DNA of 64,000 nucleotides from CAVTHK01 sp964552235 (GCA_964552235.1 CAZKGO010000005.1:1-64000); one strand, 5' to 3'. Numbered from the stretch's first letter, positions 42,860 through 51,725 are shown. Notes: generated from the letters alone by a model not told the origin. A program made the numbers and translations.

Positions 42860-42929
42860 AGGTTCTCCTTTTGGCCGGCAGTGTAGCAGAGGCGCGGCCG
42901 GGGCGCCAACGCCGGAGGCGGGCTGCCGG

Positions 42930-42958
42930 TTGACTGCGCGGGCCGGCCGTGGTAGGTG
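42930..42958 (+). promoter_or_regulatory. promoter of cupin gene
   Basis: TTGACT at 42930-42935, 17 bases, TAGGTG at 42953-42958. It is followed by GGGAGGAGGT and the GTG start at 42981. Confidence 0.45.
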
Positions 42959-42980
42959 AGGACAACGGGAGGAGGTGGCC

Positions 42981-43313
42981 GTGTCGTTCTTTCCCGGTTA
43001 CGAGCAGGAGCTGCAGCACGTGGCGCCCGGCATCAGCCGCAAGATCCTCGCTTCCGGCGGCCGGCTCATGGCCGTGGAGGTGGCGTTCTCCGCCGGGGTG
43101 AGCTCGGCGCCGCATGCCCACCCGCACGAGCAGGTGAGCTACATCGTGTCGGGACGATTCGAGTGGCAGCTCGGCGACGAGAGGCGAGTGCTGGCCGCCG
43201 GCGACAGCGCCTACGTGCCGCCGAACGTGACCCACGGCGTGCGGGCCCTCGAGCCCTCGGTGCTGCTGGACGTATTCACGCCGCAGCGGGAGGACTTTCT
43301 GGCAAAGGGCTGA
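42981..43313 (+). CDS. single-domain cupin protein
   Basis: 110 residues. The GTG start at 42981 follows GGAGGAGGT by about 5 bases. The two cupin motifs are SSAPHAHPHEQVSYIVSG (metal His, His, Glu) and PPNVTHGV (last His). Small cupins of this type bind a metal and a sugar acid or act in catabolic gene sets. It is 5 bases ahead of the aminopeptidase gene, but a functional link is not obvious. Confidence 0.8.
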   Translation: MSFFPGYEQELQHVAPGISRKILASGGRLMAVEVAFSAGVSSAPHAHPHEQVSYIVSGRFEWQLGDERRVLAAGDSAYVPPNVTHGVRALEPSVLLDVFTPQREDFLAKG

Positions 43314-43318
43314 CGCCG

Positions 43319-44386
43319 ATGAAGCGCCTCATCGCCCTCGCCGCCGCCCTCGCCGCTCTCTCGGGCTGCTACATCGCCAGGCAGGGCGCCGGCCTGCTGC
43401 GCATCGTCGCGCGCGCCGACGAGATCGAGCGGGTGCTCGCCAGCCCGCACACGACCCCCGAGGTGCGAACCCTGCTCGAGCTCGTGCAGGACGTGCGGCG
43501 CTTCGGCATGGAGGAGGTCGGGCTGGCGGAGAACCGCAGCTACACCACCTACGTCACGATCGACCGCGATCACGTCGTCGACGTCGTCTCGGCGACCGCC
43601 GACGATTCGTTCAGCCGCCACACGTGGTGGTTTCCCTTTTTCGGCTCGTTTCCCTACAAGGGCTTCTACGACCGCGAGGATGCCGAGCGCCTCGCCCGCA
43701 AGCTCGAGCGGCGCTCGCTCGACGTGATCATCCGCCCGGTCGACGCCTTTAGCACGCTCGGCTTCTTCCGCGATCCCGTCTACTCGTTCATGAGCAAGTA
43801 CTCGGTCTTCGACGTGGCGTCGCTGGTGCTGCACGAGCAGACCCACGCCACGCTGTTTCTCAAGAACCAGACCCAGTTCAACGAGGAGCTGGCGAGCTTC
43901 GTCGGCACCGAGGGAGCCCTCGAGTACCTGCGCCGGCGCCACGGCGATGACTCCGAGGAGTACAGGCGGACGCTGCTGGAGCTTCGCGACGACAAGACCT
44001 TTACCGAGATCCTCAGGGGCATCCGGGCGCAGCTGCAGGCGGTCTACGACAGCGATCTCGACCGCTCGGCAAAGCTGGAGGCCAAGCGGCTGATCCTCAG
44101 CGACGAGCGCAAGCGTTTCGCCAGCGACTACGAAAAGAACTTCGCCACCGATCGTTACCGCGCCTTTGCGAGGGCGCGGGTCAACAACGCCTACCTGGAC
44201 CTGTACGCCACCTACACCGAAGACCGGGCGCTCTTCGAGCAGCTGTACGAGGCCAGCGGGCGCGACCTCAAGCTGATGATCGAGCGGCTGCTGCCGCTCA
44301 AGGAGATCAAGGGCGACCCCAAGGAGCACATCCGGACTCAGATGCTGTGCGGGACCGAGCCCGCGTCCCCGGAAGGCGGACCTTGA
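43319..44386 (+). CDS. putative lipoprotein aminopeptidase (PF10023-like)
   Basis: 355 residues with a lipoprotein signal peptide; the lipobox LSGC puts the modified Cys at about residue 17. The metal motif HEQTHATLF (an HExxH variant), followed by FNEELASFVGTEGA about 10 residues later, is that of the predicted aminopeptidase family PF10023. SFPYKGFYDREDAERLA upstream is also typical. It should sit in the periplasm, anchored to a membrane. It lies directly after the cupin gene. Confidence 0.8.
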   Translation: MKRLIALAAALAALSGCYIARQGAGLLRIVARADEIERVLASPHTTPEVRTLLELVQDVRRFGMEEVGLAENRSYTTYVTIDRDHVVDVVSATADDSFSRHTWWFPFFGSFPYKGFYDREDAERLARKLERRSLDVIIRPVDAFSTLGFFRDPVYSFMSKYSVFDVASLVLHEQTHATLFLKNQTQFNEELASFVGTEGALEYLRRRHGDDSEEYRRTLLELRDDKTFTEILRGIRAQLQAVYDSDLDRSAKLEAKRLILSDERKRFASDYEKNFATDRYRAFARARVNNAYLDLYATYTEDRALFEQLYEASGRDLKLMIERLLPLKEIKGDPKEHIRTQMLCGTEPASPEGGP

Positions 44387-44498
44387 GGCCTCGCGGTACG
44401 GCAATCGCCACCACGGCGCTCGCACCCGGAGTGCGGGCGCTGCCGTGGACCGAGTTTGCCGCCGAGCTGCCCTGAGCGGGGTAGGGCGGGGCTCGGCG

Positions 44499-45389
44499 TC
44501 AACCTCCGGCGCGGCGGGCCGCCTCGATGTGGGCGGCGATCTTGGCGGCGAAGCGCCGCTCGCTCGAGTCCTGCGGCGCGTAGCCGATGATGCGGCGCGC
44601 GTTGGCGATGCTCCAGAAGGCGTGCGGGTTGGCGCTGATGCCGTAGAAGATCTGGAACGGCACCCCGTGCCCGTCGCGGATGTCCTCGGCCTCGATGCTC
44701 TTCACGAACAGCTGCAGCATGTCGCGGCCGCTCAGGTAGACCGCGAGGGCGCGGCGCATCCGCACCAGGTCGCCCGGCTGCACCTCGTCGAGGTCGGTTT
44801 CGCGCGGGCCGCCGATGCGGATCTGCACGTTCTCCAGCGGCCTTCCCGTGACTCTCCCTGTCGCGAACACGAAGCCGAGGTGCTCGTAGGCCTCCTTGGC
44901 CCAGCCGTAGTAGTTGTCCGAGAGAGCCCGCATGTCCGGGGTGACGAAGTCCGCCTCGCCCTTGAGGATCAGCCGCTCGTAATAGTCGGCCGCATGGTTG
45001 GAGCTCAGCACCACAACCCGGCGCACGTTGGCCTCGACGCTCGTCATGTAGACGTTGTAGGCCATCTCGACGTTGGCGAGCTCGGCGCGGAAGCGCCGGT
45101 CCGGCTCGCCCGTGGCCACCTGGATGCGGCCGTCGCCGGACTGCGGGGCGCGCACAAAGGCGCCGTGGACCACCGCGTAGGCGTCCTGAAAGAGCGCGCG
45201 ATAGCGGCTGCGGTCCGGCTCGAGCAGGTCCACGACCTGAACGCCGGCCACCTCGCGGCCCGCGCGGTCGCTCGTGCGCGTGTCGAGCAGTACGCAGTCA
45301 TAGCGCTCGCGCAGCCCCTGGAGGATGATGCCGATCATGTCTCCGCAGGCGCCTGTGACGACGACCCTGCGCCTGGCCTGCGCTGCCAT
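44499..45389 (-). CDS. NAD-dependent epimerase/dehydratase-family protein (SDR)
   Basis: 296 residues. The extended SDR start VVVTGACGDMIGIILQGL binds NAD(P), and the active-site Tyr-Lys pair is in YYGWAKEAYEHLG; VVVLSSNHAADYYE provides the Ser. It matches uronate dehydrogenase- or nucleotide-sugar-epimerase-like proteins. It starts 9 bases after the RidA gene stop, so both are one operon. The substrate may be a sugar acid. Confidence 0.82.
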   Translation of the reverse strand: MAAQARRRVVVTGACGDMIGIILQGLRERYDCVLLDTRTSDRAGREVAGVQVVDLLEPDRSRYRALFQDAYAVVHGAFVRAPQSGDGRIQVATGEPDRRFRAELANVEMAYNVYMTSVEANVRRVVVLSSNHAADYYERLILKGEADFVTPDMRALSDNYYGWAKEAYEHLGFVFATGRVTGRPLENVQIRIGGPRETDLDEVQPGDLVRMRRALAVYLSGRDMLQLFVKSIEAEDIRDGHGVPFQIFYGISANPHAFWSIANARRIIGYAPQDSSERRFAAKIAAHIEAARRAGG

Positions 45390-45398
45390 GGCTGCCCC

Positions 45399-45782
45399 CT
45401 ACCGCTTGGCCGCGATCGCCTCGATCTCGATGTTGATCCCCATCGGCAGCCGCGCCGCCTGGATCGTGGTGCGCGCCGGGTAGGGCTCGGAGAAGTAGGT
45501 GGCGTAGAGCGCGTTCATCCGCGCGAAGTCGTCCATGTTGGCGAGGTAGACCGTGGTCTTGAGCACGCGGTCGAGGCCGCTGCCGGCGGCTTCGAGCAGG
45601 AGACGGAGGTTCTCCATGACGATCTTCATCTCGCTCTCGACGTCGCCTTTCTCGATCTTGCCGGTGTCCGGGTTGCCGGGGCCCTGGCCCGAAACGAACA
45701 CCAGGTCTCCGTAGGCGACGGCCGGCGAATAGGGCCCCACCGGCTTCGGTCCCCGGGCCGGTCTGATCGACTGCTTGTCCAT
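45399..45782 (-). CDS. ridA: RidA/YjgF-family enamine deaminase
   Basis: 127 residues, the family norm. PVGPYSPAVAYGDLVFVSGQGPGNPDTG, the Arg of ARTTIQAARLPMGINIEIEAIA and the final Glu are all present. RidA hydrolyses reactive enamine/imine intermediates from PLP enzymes to keto acids and ammonia. Start at the ATG at 45782 with GAGGAGG 7 bases upstream. It heads a two-gene operon with the SDR protein. Confidence 0.9.
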   Translation of the reverse strand: MDKQSIRPARGPKPVGPYSPAVAYGDLVFVSGQGPGNPDTGKIEKGDVESEMKIVMENLRLLLEAAGSGLDRVLKTTVYLANMDDFARMNALYATYFSEPYPARTTIQAARLPMGINIEIEAIAAKR

Positions 45783-45864
45783 GGTGCGCCTCCTCAGCGC
45801 GGCCACCATAGCACGCGCGGCTGCCGGGCGGCAAAGAGGTCTCGCTGCGCGGGGCGCCGGCCGC

Positions 45865-45870
45865 TATAAT
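45865..45870 (+). promoter_or_regulatory. -10 box of SDR gene, near-leaderless
   Basis: A perfect TATAAT lies 9 bases before the ATG at 45880. No convincing -35 or ribosome binding site is seen. The mRNA would start 2-3 bases ahead of the start codon. Confidence 0.45.
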
Positions 45871-45879
45871 GCGCCGGTA

Positions 45880-46674
45880 ATGAGACTCGAGGGGAAGGTC
45901 GTCTGGATCACCGGCGCCTCGTCGGGCATCGGTGCTGCGCTGGCCGTGCGCCTCGCCGAGCGCGGCGCGTTGCTGGTGCTGTCGGCGCGCAGGGCCGACC
46001 GCCTCGAGGAGGTGCGCGACTGCTGCGGCGCCGCGCAGGTCGCGGTGCTGCCGATGGACATGGCCGACACCGCGGCTGTGCCCGCTCGGGTCCGCGAGGC
46101 AGCGGCGCCTTTCGGCCGCATCGATGTCCTGGTCAGCAACGCGGCCGTGAGCCAGCGCTCGCTGTTCACCGAGACCGAGCCCGCGGTCATGCGCAGGCTC
46201 CTGGATACCGACCTGCTCGCGCCGATCCTGCTTACGCGGGCCGTGGTGCCGCTGCTCATCGAGCAGGGGTCGGGGCACCTCGTCTTTGTCAGCAGCCTCG
46301 CCGGCAGGATCGGCGCGCCGCTGCGGACCGTCTACAGCGCGGCCAAGCACGGCCTGTGCGGGTTCGCTGACTCGCTGCGGGCGGAGCTGTGGCGCCACGG
46401 CATCGGCGTGACGCTCGTGGTGCCCGGCTTCGTTCGCACGGAGATCTCGCTCGCCTCGCTGGACGGCACCGGCGCCGCGCGGCGCGTCATGGACCCGGCC
46501 CAGGAGAAAGGCATCAGCCCGCAGCGGTGCGCCGCGGCGATCGTCGCGGCCATCGAGAAGGGCAGACGCGAGGTGGTGGTGGGCATGGGCCTGCGCGGCA
46601 GCCTCGCCCTGGCGCTGCGGCGACTGGCGCCCGGGCTGCTCGCCCGCTCCCTGCGCAGCGCGCGGGCCACGTGA
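45880..46674 (+). CDS. short-chain dehydrogenase/reductase
   Basis: 264 residues. The NAD(P) site is VVWITGASSGIGAALA, the structural VSNAAVSQ motif follows, and the catalytic Ser, Tyr and Lys are in VFVSSLAGRIG and YSAAKHG. The C-terminal part is DHRS7-like, with a hydrophobic end. It reduces or oxidizes an unknown alcohol or ketone. The start was set by the TATAAT box just upstream. It is convergent with the HepT gene. Confidence 0.87.
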   Translation: MRLEGKVVWITGASSGIGAALAVRLAERGALLVLSARRADRLEEVRDCCGAAQVAVLPMDMADTAAVPARVREAAAPFGRIDVLVSNAAVSQRSLFTETEPAVMRRLLDTDLLAPILLTRAVVPLLIEQGSGHLVFVSSLAGRIGAPLRTVYSAAKHGLCGFADSLRAELWRHGIGVTLVVPGFVRTEISLASLDGTGAARRVMDPAQEKGISPQRCAAAIVAAIEKGRREVVVGMGLRGSLALALRRLAPGLLARSLRSARAT

Positions 46675-46692
46675 GAGCCCGGCCGCGGTGCG

Positions 46693-47118
46693 CTATTCCC
46701 TGGCCAGCCCGCAGTACGCGAGAACCGCAGCCGCGTACGCCCGGAAATCGCCGATGTGCTTCGTGATGATCGAGAACACGACGTCCCAGTCGATTTCCTG
46801 GTACTCGTGCACCGCGATGTTGCGAAACCCGACGGCCTTCTGAAGCCGGGTCGCAAGAGCCTCACTGAGAACGCCCATCGAGCGCAGCTCGGCAAAGCAC
46901 TCGCTCATCGTCTCGGGCGAACGGCGGGCAGTGTCGGCGATCAGGTGGGTCGCCACATCCGCACACACGTGGACCGCCCTCTCCAGGTTGATCGTGATGA
47001 TGTCCTGAAGGTCGCGGTCTTGCCGCAGCACGCCCGGCTCAGCCGGCCGCTTCGACTCAATCCGGCCGATGCACGTGCTCAGGGCCTCCAGCTTCTTGAG
47101 AACGAGGGCCTTGTCCAT
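46693..47118 (-). CDS. hepT: HepT-type RNase toxin (DUF86) of a type VII toxin-antitoxin pair
   Basis: 141 residues of all-alpha HEPN fold. The RNase motif R-x4-H-x-Y is complete: Arg99, His104 and Tyr106 in RNIAVHEY. In described systems this ribonuclease is silenced when the partner MntA adds AMP to the motif tyrosine. The first 62 bases overlap the end of the MntA-like gene, more than is usual. The start at 47118 was chosen because it begins the conserved DUF86 helix. Confidence 0.85.
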   Translation of the reverse strand: MDKALVLKKLEALSTCIGRIESKRPAEPGVLRQDRDLQDIITINLERAVHVCADVATHLIADTARRSPETMSECFAELRSMGVLSEALATRLQKAVGFRNIAVHEYQEIDWDVVFSIITKHIGDFRAYAAAVLAYCGLARE

Positions 47119-47521
47119 GAGCAAAACCTTTCGCCTTGGCAAGCAGCATCCGCTCGAGAAGAGGCATCATGTCGGCCTGGTGGTAGAGCATCTTCTTCAT
47201 GAAGAAAGCCAGCAGGCCCGGAACCGCGTTCTTCAGAACCAGTCCTCTGCTGAGCACCTGGTGGAGGATGAGGCCTTCGAGGGTCCTGAGGTCGACGAGG
47301 TGTACGGGTCGGCCTATCCGCAGCTCGAGCCTCGAAGCCAGGTCCACCCGGTCGTCGACGGACATCGGCTCGCTCCCGGCTGCGGCCACGTCCACGTCGC
47401 TGCCGGGCGCAAGACGGTCCGCAGCGGCCGAGCCGTAGAGAACAGCGAGAATGATCGAATGATCGCCGCGCAGCGTCTCCTGCAGGCGTCGCTGCGCCTC
47501 TCCGGCTGTCGCGCTCCGCAT
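47057..47521 (-). CDS. mntA: MntA-like nucleotidyltransferase antitoxin
   Basis: 154 residues from the ATG at 47521; a GTG at 47557, 12 bases after the kinase stop, is an alternative. The minimal nucleotidyltransferase motif GSx10DxD is intact (Gly30-Ser31, Asp42, Asp44), with a third acidic position expected in VHLVDL. It should AMPylate HepT. A minus-strand TTGACT with TAGAAT 16 bases on overlaps the ATG, so either the true start or the promoter assignment needs revision. The last 20 residues, read in the overlap with hepT, look unlike the family and may be an added tail. Confidence 0.78.
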   Translation of the reverse strand: MRSATAGEAQRRLQETLRGDHSIILAVLYGSAAADRLAPGSDVDVAAAGSEPMSVDDRVDLASRLELRIGRPVHLVDLRTLEGLILHQVLSRGLVLKNAVPGLLAFFMKKMLYHQADMMPLLERMLLAKAKGFAHGQGPRSQEAGGPEHVHRPD

Positions 47522-47569
47522 TCTATGGAAACAGAGCCGGCAGTCAATCGCTGCCACGCCGGCCGCGCC

Positions 47570-49102
47570 TCAGGGGCGCCGCAACCGGTCGTTGCTGGCG
47601 CGCAGCGCACGCAGGAAACCTCCCGCCAGCGGCCCCAACTCCTTGAACATCGCGAAGCGCTCATCGTAGAGGGCCGCCCTGCGCCTGTCCGGCTCGAAGC
47701 GCCCGCCCTCGTGGACCATGGCCGCCACCGCCTCGCCGAGCGATGCGAAGGCGCCCGTGGCGACTCCCGCGTTCATCGCCATCCCAAGGGCGCCTGCTTC
47801 GGCGACTTCGAGCCTCACGACCGGCCTCCCGAGGATGTCCGCCGTTGCCTGCACCCAGGCATCCGAGCGGCTTCCTCCTCCCACGGCGCGGAGATCGCCG
47901 ATGCGGATCTCGGTTCCCGCGAGTGAGTCCACTGACTCGCGCAGGCTGAACGTGACACCTTCGATGATGCCGCGCAGGATGTCGGCGCGCGACGTGCCCA
48001 GGTCGAGGCCGACGATCATGCCGCAGGAGTCGGCTGTGAAATCGGGCGGGCCCATCACGCTCCAGTGGGGCAGCACGAGCACCGGGCCAGGCCCCTCGGG
48101 CAGCTCCGCGTTCAGGGCGTTGTAGACGTCGCGCCCTTCGGCATCGGCCTGCCGCTTTTCCGCGGCGGCAAAAGTGTCGCGGAACCACTTGATGATCGAG
48201 CCGCCCTGGTTATAGATGAAGGTCACATACCGGCCAGGCACCGCGTGGTGCTCGGTGTTCAGGCCCCGGGCGAGCATGGCCTGCGGCTGCTGCATCCGGC
48301 CGAAGACCGGTACGATGCAGGGGTAGGTGCCCATGCCGAACATCGCCTGGCCCGGCTCGATGACGCCGCTTCCGAGGGCGTTGGCGCACTGGTCGTGAGC
48401 GCCGACCACGATCGTCGTGCCCTCCGCAAGGCCGGTTTCGGCCGCAGCCGCCCGTGACACGACGCCGGCTATCGCGCCGCAAACCGCCGTTCGCGGCAGC
48501 TTGTCGCGCTCGATGCCCGCAGCCTCGAGCAGATCGTCCGACCAGTCCTCTCGCGCGAGATCGAACAGGAGCAGGCGGTTGGCCAGCGAGCAGTCCGCGA
48601 CCGGCTCGGCGCCCAGCATGAAGGCCACAAAGCTGCCCCACGGCAGGAACCACCGTGCCCGTTCGTAGAGCGCGGGACACTGCTCGCGGACCCACAGCAG
48701 CTTGGTCAGGCCGTAGTTGTTGCCCGGCGCGTTGCCGTTGACGCGGTAAAACGACTCGCGGTCCTCGAACGCCCGCAGCCCTTCGAGCAGACCGCCGCCG
48801 CGGAGGTCGAAGCCGAGCAGCGACGGCCCCAGGATCTCCCTGTCGCGCGACACCGGCACGACCGCCTCGCCCAGCGAGCAGACGGCGAGGGCGCCGACCG
48901 GATCGCGGCGCGACTCGGCGACGGCGCGCCGAATCGCACCCTTGATCGCGGCCCAGACCCGCGGAGAGTCGAGCTCGGCCTGGCCGGGTGCAGGGGCAGT
49001 GAAGTCGTATTCCGCGTAGGCCGAGCAGACGGTCCTCCCGTCGGCTGAGAACGCGACGGCCTTGCACCCCGTGGTCCCGACGTCGATGCCGAGCAGGCTC
49101 AC
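47570..49102 (-). CDS. FGGY-family carbohydrate kinase
   Basis: 510 residues. LLGIDVGTTGCKAVAFSADG is the N-terminal phosphate-binding motif. DQCANALGSGVIEPGQAM and the C-terminal RAVGGGSRSDAWVQATADILGRPV are the FGGY signatures. It phosphorylates a sugar or sugar acid with ATP; xylulose, gluconate and related substrates are common in the family. It overlaps the dehydratase gene by 4 bases (ATGA), so it is the third gene of an aldolase-dehydratase-kinase set. Confidence 0.85.
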   Translation of the reverse strand: MSLLGIDVGTTGCKAVAFSADGRTVCSAYAEYDFTAPAPGQAELDSPRVWAAIKGAIRRAVAESRRDPVGALAVCSLGEAVVPVSRDREILGPSLLGFDLRGGGLLEGLRAFEDRESFYRVNGNAPGNNYGLTKLLWVREQCPALYERARWFLPWGSFVAFMLGAEPVADCSLANRLLLFDLAREDWSDDLLEAAGIERDKLPRTAVCGAIAGVVSRAAAAETGLAEGTTIVVGAHDQCANALGSGVIEPGQAMFGMGTYPCIVPVFGRMQQPQAMLARGLNTEHHAVPGRYVTFIYNQGGSIIKWFRDTFAAAEKRQADAEGRDVYNALNAELPEGPGPVLVLPHWSVMGPPDFTADSCGMIVGLDLGTSRADILRGIIEGVTFSLRESVDSLAGTEIRIGDLRAVGGGSRSDAWVQATADILGRPVVRLEVAEAGALGMAMNAGVATGAFASLGEAVAAMVHEGGRFEPDRRRAALYDERFAMFKELGPLAGGFLRALRASNDRLRRP

Positions 49103-50226
49103 AAGCGCTCGCCGCCCGCGTAGCGCGCGACCGCTTCTTGGTTGAGTCTGATCCCGAGGCCGGGCCCGTCGGGGATCGCGAGCATGCCGTCAGCGTCGAG
49201 CGACCACTCGGCCTCGACGATGTCGTCGACGTAGGGCGAGCCGATCAGGTACTCGACGAGGTCGGTGTCCGGGAGGGCGGACGCGAGCTGCAGGTCCGCG
49301 GCGAGCCCCACGGCCGTGTTCCACCCGTGCGGGATCAAGCGCACGCCGTGCTCCTCGGCCATCCAGGCGATGCGCCGCGACTCGCTCAGGCCGCCGACCT
49401 TGGTGCAGTCGGGCTGCACGATGTCCAGAGCGCCGGCTTCGAGCCACGGGGCGAACGACTGGCGCCGCGTGAGGACTTCGCCGCCCGAGATCGGAACCTT
49501 GGACCTGCGGCGCAGCTCGACGTAGTCGGCGAGTGAGTCGGGCTTGAGCGGCTCCTCGAACCAGGCCACGTTGTGCTGCGCCAGCATGTCGGCGGTGCGC
49601 AGCGCCCACTTGTAGCCGTTGGGCCACCAGGCGTCGCTCCCCCCCGGGTCCACCATCAGCAGGCAGTCGGGGCCCACGGCGTCGCGGGCTGCGCGCACGA
49701 TCCGCTCGTCGAGGGCGTCGCTGCTTCGGCCAAAGGGACCCCAGCCGATCTTGAAGGCGCGGAAGCGCCTGGCCCGCAGGGCGACGAGCACCTCGGCGAG
49801 CGCCGCGGGCTCCTGCATCAGCAGCGAAGCGTAGGGCCGTACCCGCTCTCGATACCTGCCGCCGAGCAGCCGACCGACCGGCTGTCCCGCAGCCTTCCCC
49901 AGGATGTCCCAGAGGGCGATGTCGATGCCGCTGATCGCGTGGGTGATCGAGCCGCCGCGGCCGAGCCAGAAGGTGTGCTGCCGCAGCTTCTCGCTCACGC
50001 GCTCGGGCTCGAGGGCGTTTTCGTTGCGATAGAGAGGCTCCAGCACGGCCAGCGACGCGCGCACGAGGTCGACATTGGTGAACACGCTTCCGAAACCCGT
50101 TGCGCCCTCGTCGGTGTGCACGGCCACCAGGGTCTGGACGCAATCCTCGGGCTTGATCTCCTCGGTCCATCCGCCTTCGGGCGTGGCCCCTCGAAGGCCG
50201 ACAGCGCGGATTTCGCGGATCTTCAT
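49099..50226 (-). CDS. enolase-superfamily sugar acid dehydratase (mandelate racemase type)
   Basis: 375 residues. The metal ligands are Asp193, Glu224 and Glu250 (MVDPGG, WFEEPL, ISGGEVL). The base residues are Lys159 and His300 (FKIGWG, LIPHGWNT). The second lysine of the KxK motif is Gly here, which fits dehydratase subgroups rather than mandelate racemase itself. It would remove water from an acid sugar to give a 2-keto-3-deoxy acid. Start at the ATG at 50226. A kinase and a class II aldolase lie on either side. Confidence 0.85.
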   Translation of the reverse strand: MKIREIRAVGLRGATPEGGWTEEIKPEDCVQTLVAVHTDEGATGFGSVFTNVDLVRASLAVLEPLYRNENALEPERVSEKLRQHTFWLGRGGSITHAISGIDIALWDILGKAAGQPVGRLLGGRYRERVRPYASLLMQEPAALAEVLVALRARRFRAFKIGWGPFGRSSDALDERIVRAARDAVGPDCLLMVDPGGSDAWWPNGYKWALRTADMLAQHNVAWFEEPLKPDSLADYVELRRRSKVPISGGEVLTRRQSFAPWLEAGALDIVQPDCTKVGGLSESRRIAWMAEEHGVRLIPHGWNTAVGLAADLQLASALPDTDLVEYLIGSPYVDDIVEAEWSLDADGMLAIPDGPGLGIRLNQEAVARYAGGERL

Positions 50227-50279
50227 GGTGTCCTCCCAAAGGGCCGGGTGAGCCGGTCGTAGCGGTATTCGCTCATGCT

Positions 50280-51185
50280 TTACCCTGCCAGGCGGCCGCA
50301 CACGCCGGCGGTGCCGAAGTGGTCGCGGATCAGTGAGCAGACGCTGGCGTAGCACGCCTCCTGGGCCTTGCCGACGCTGCCGGTGGCGCGAAGCGCCGTC
50401 TCGTAGGCCTGCCTGATCTCGGTGCCGACGTTGACCTTGACGATCCCGCGCCCGGCCGCCTCGCGGATCAGGGCGCTCGGGATGCCGCTGCCCCCGTGCA
50501 GCACCAGCGGCCGCTTGACCGCAGCGGCCAGTCGCTCCAGGTGCGCGAGGTCGAGGCGGGCCGCGACCTTCTTCTTGTCCCTGGCTGCCTCGGAGATGGC
50601 GCCGTGAATGTTGCCGATCGCAACGGAGAGCCAGTCGCAGCCGCTTTCCCTCACGAAGCGCCGCGCCTCATCGACGCTGGTGAACCCGCGTCCGGACTTG
50701 AACAGCTCCTCATAGGGCGGCAGCGGGCCGGCCTCGTGGCCGAGCACGGCGCCGAGCTCGGCTTCGCAGGGCACGGCGGCGCGGTGCGCCATCTCGGCGA
50801 CCCGGCGCGTGGCCGCGATGTTCTCGGCGAGGGGCAGGCGCGAGCCGTCGACCATCACCGACTGGTAGCCGCACCGAAGCGCCCGCTCGATGACCTCGAC
50901 ATAGTCGACCTTCTGCCCGTCCTCGTCGATCACCGGCACGTGGTCGAGGTGAAGGCGGACGTGCCGCGGCCGTTGGTGCTTCGCGAACTCCTCCTGCACC
51001 GCTTCGAGGCTGCCGGCCTCGAACTTGACCCACTCCAGGCGCGCGAGCTCCACGAGGGCAAAGGAATCCTGGTCGGCGACCGCGCGGATCACGGGCTCGA
51101 CCATCGGCAGGTACGGGACGTTGAAGGCGGGGATCACGATGCCCTGCTTCCAGGCCTTCGTGACGATCGCGGATGTCGACTCCAT
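50280..51185 (-). CDS. class II (zinc) fructose-bisphosphate aldolase-family protein
   Basis: 301 residues from the ATG at 51185. IVIPAFNV at the start, LHLDHVPV (catalytic Asp and zinc His), CEAELGAVLGHE, NIHGA and LHGGSGI are the class II aldolase motifs (ketose-bisphosphate, tagatose or related). With the dehydratase and kinase that follow it could split a phosphorylated keto-deoxy acid or a ketose phosphate into two 3-carbon products. A GTG 9 bases earlier is only 2 bases from AGGAGG and was not chosen. Confidence 0.85.
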   Translation of the reverse strand: MESTSAIVTKAWKQGIVIPAFNVPYLPMVEPVIRAVADQDSFALVELARLEWVKFEAGSLEAVQEEFAKHQRPRHVRLHLDHVPVIDEDGQKVDYVEVIERALRCGYQSVMVDGSRLPLAENIAATRRVAEMAHRAAVPCEAELGAVLGHEAGPLPPYEELFKSGRGFTSVDEARRFVRESGCDWLSVAIGNIHGAISEAARDKKKVAARLDLAHLERLAAAVKRPLVLHGGSGIPSALIREAAGRGIVKVNVGTEIRQAYETALRATGSVGKAQEACYASVCSLIRDHFGTAGVCGRLAG

Positions 51186-51210
51186 CGGCTGCACATCCTC
51201 CTGGCCGCAC

Positions 51211-51256
51211 AGCTAACACCGGGCGGGGGCCGGCGATCAAGTCGCCGGCGATCAAG
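51211..51256 (-). promoter_or_regulatory. promoter of aldolase operon with 13-base direct repeat
   Basis: On the minus strand, TTGATC (51240-51235), 18 bases, TTAGCT (51216-51211). A 13-base sequence covering the -35 box is repeated exactly at 51229-51241 and 51244-51256, a possible operator for a regulator of the sugar acid genes. Confidence 0.4.
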
Positions 51257-51299
51257 CGATGGCTTGACCGCCAAGCGCGACCGGGCTCACCCTCGCGCC

Positions 51300-51725
51300 A
51301 TGACCATCGACGAGCTGCGTCTCGAGGACTACGACGACGCCTACCGGCTGTGGGAGGGCGCGGAGGGCATCGGCTTGAGCAGCGCCGATTCGCGCCAGGC
51401 GATCGGAGCCTACCTTGCCCGCAACCCGGGCATCAGCTCGGCGGCCCGCGAGGGCGGCCGGCTCGTGGGCGCGCTGCTCGCGGGCCACGACGGCAGGCGC
51501 GGCTACCTGCACCACCTCGTCGTGGCCGCCGACCGGCGCGGCCGCGGCATCGGCCGTGCTCTCGTGGAGCGGTCGCTCGCGCGCCTGGCCGCCGAGGGCA
51601 TCGCCAAGTGCCACATCTTCCTGATCAAGGGCAACGACCGGGGCCGTGGTTTCTGGCTGCACGTCGGCTGGCAGGAACGTTCCGACATCGGGGTCTGCTC
51701 GCGCAGCCTCGAGGCGGGCCGATGA
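51300..51725 (+). CDS. GNAT-family N-acetyltransferase
   Basis: 141 residues. The acetyl-CoA loop is VVAADRRGRGIGRALVERSL near residue 80, preceded by YLHHL, and the end IFLIKGNDRGRGFWLHVGWQER is typical of the fold. The acceptor substrate is unknown. The gene is divergent from the aldolase operon and convergent with an SDR-like gene. Confidence 0.82.
   Translation: MTIDELRLEDYDDAYRLWEGAEGIGLSSADSRQAIGAYLARNPGISSAAREGGRLVGALLAGHDGRRGYLHHLVVAADRRGRGIGRALVERSLARLAAEGIAKCHIFLIKGNDRGRGFWLHVGWQERSDIGVCSRSLEAGR

Noticed and set aside
47513..47547. Secure promoter for the HepT/MntA pair
   Set aside because: The TTGACT and TAGAAT boxes are good, but the -10 overlaps the only ATG of the antitoxin, so the assignment is left open.
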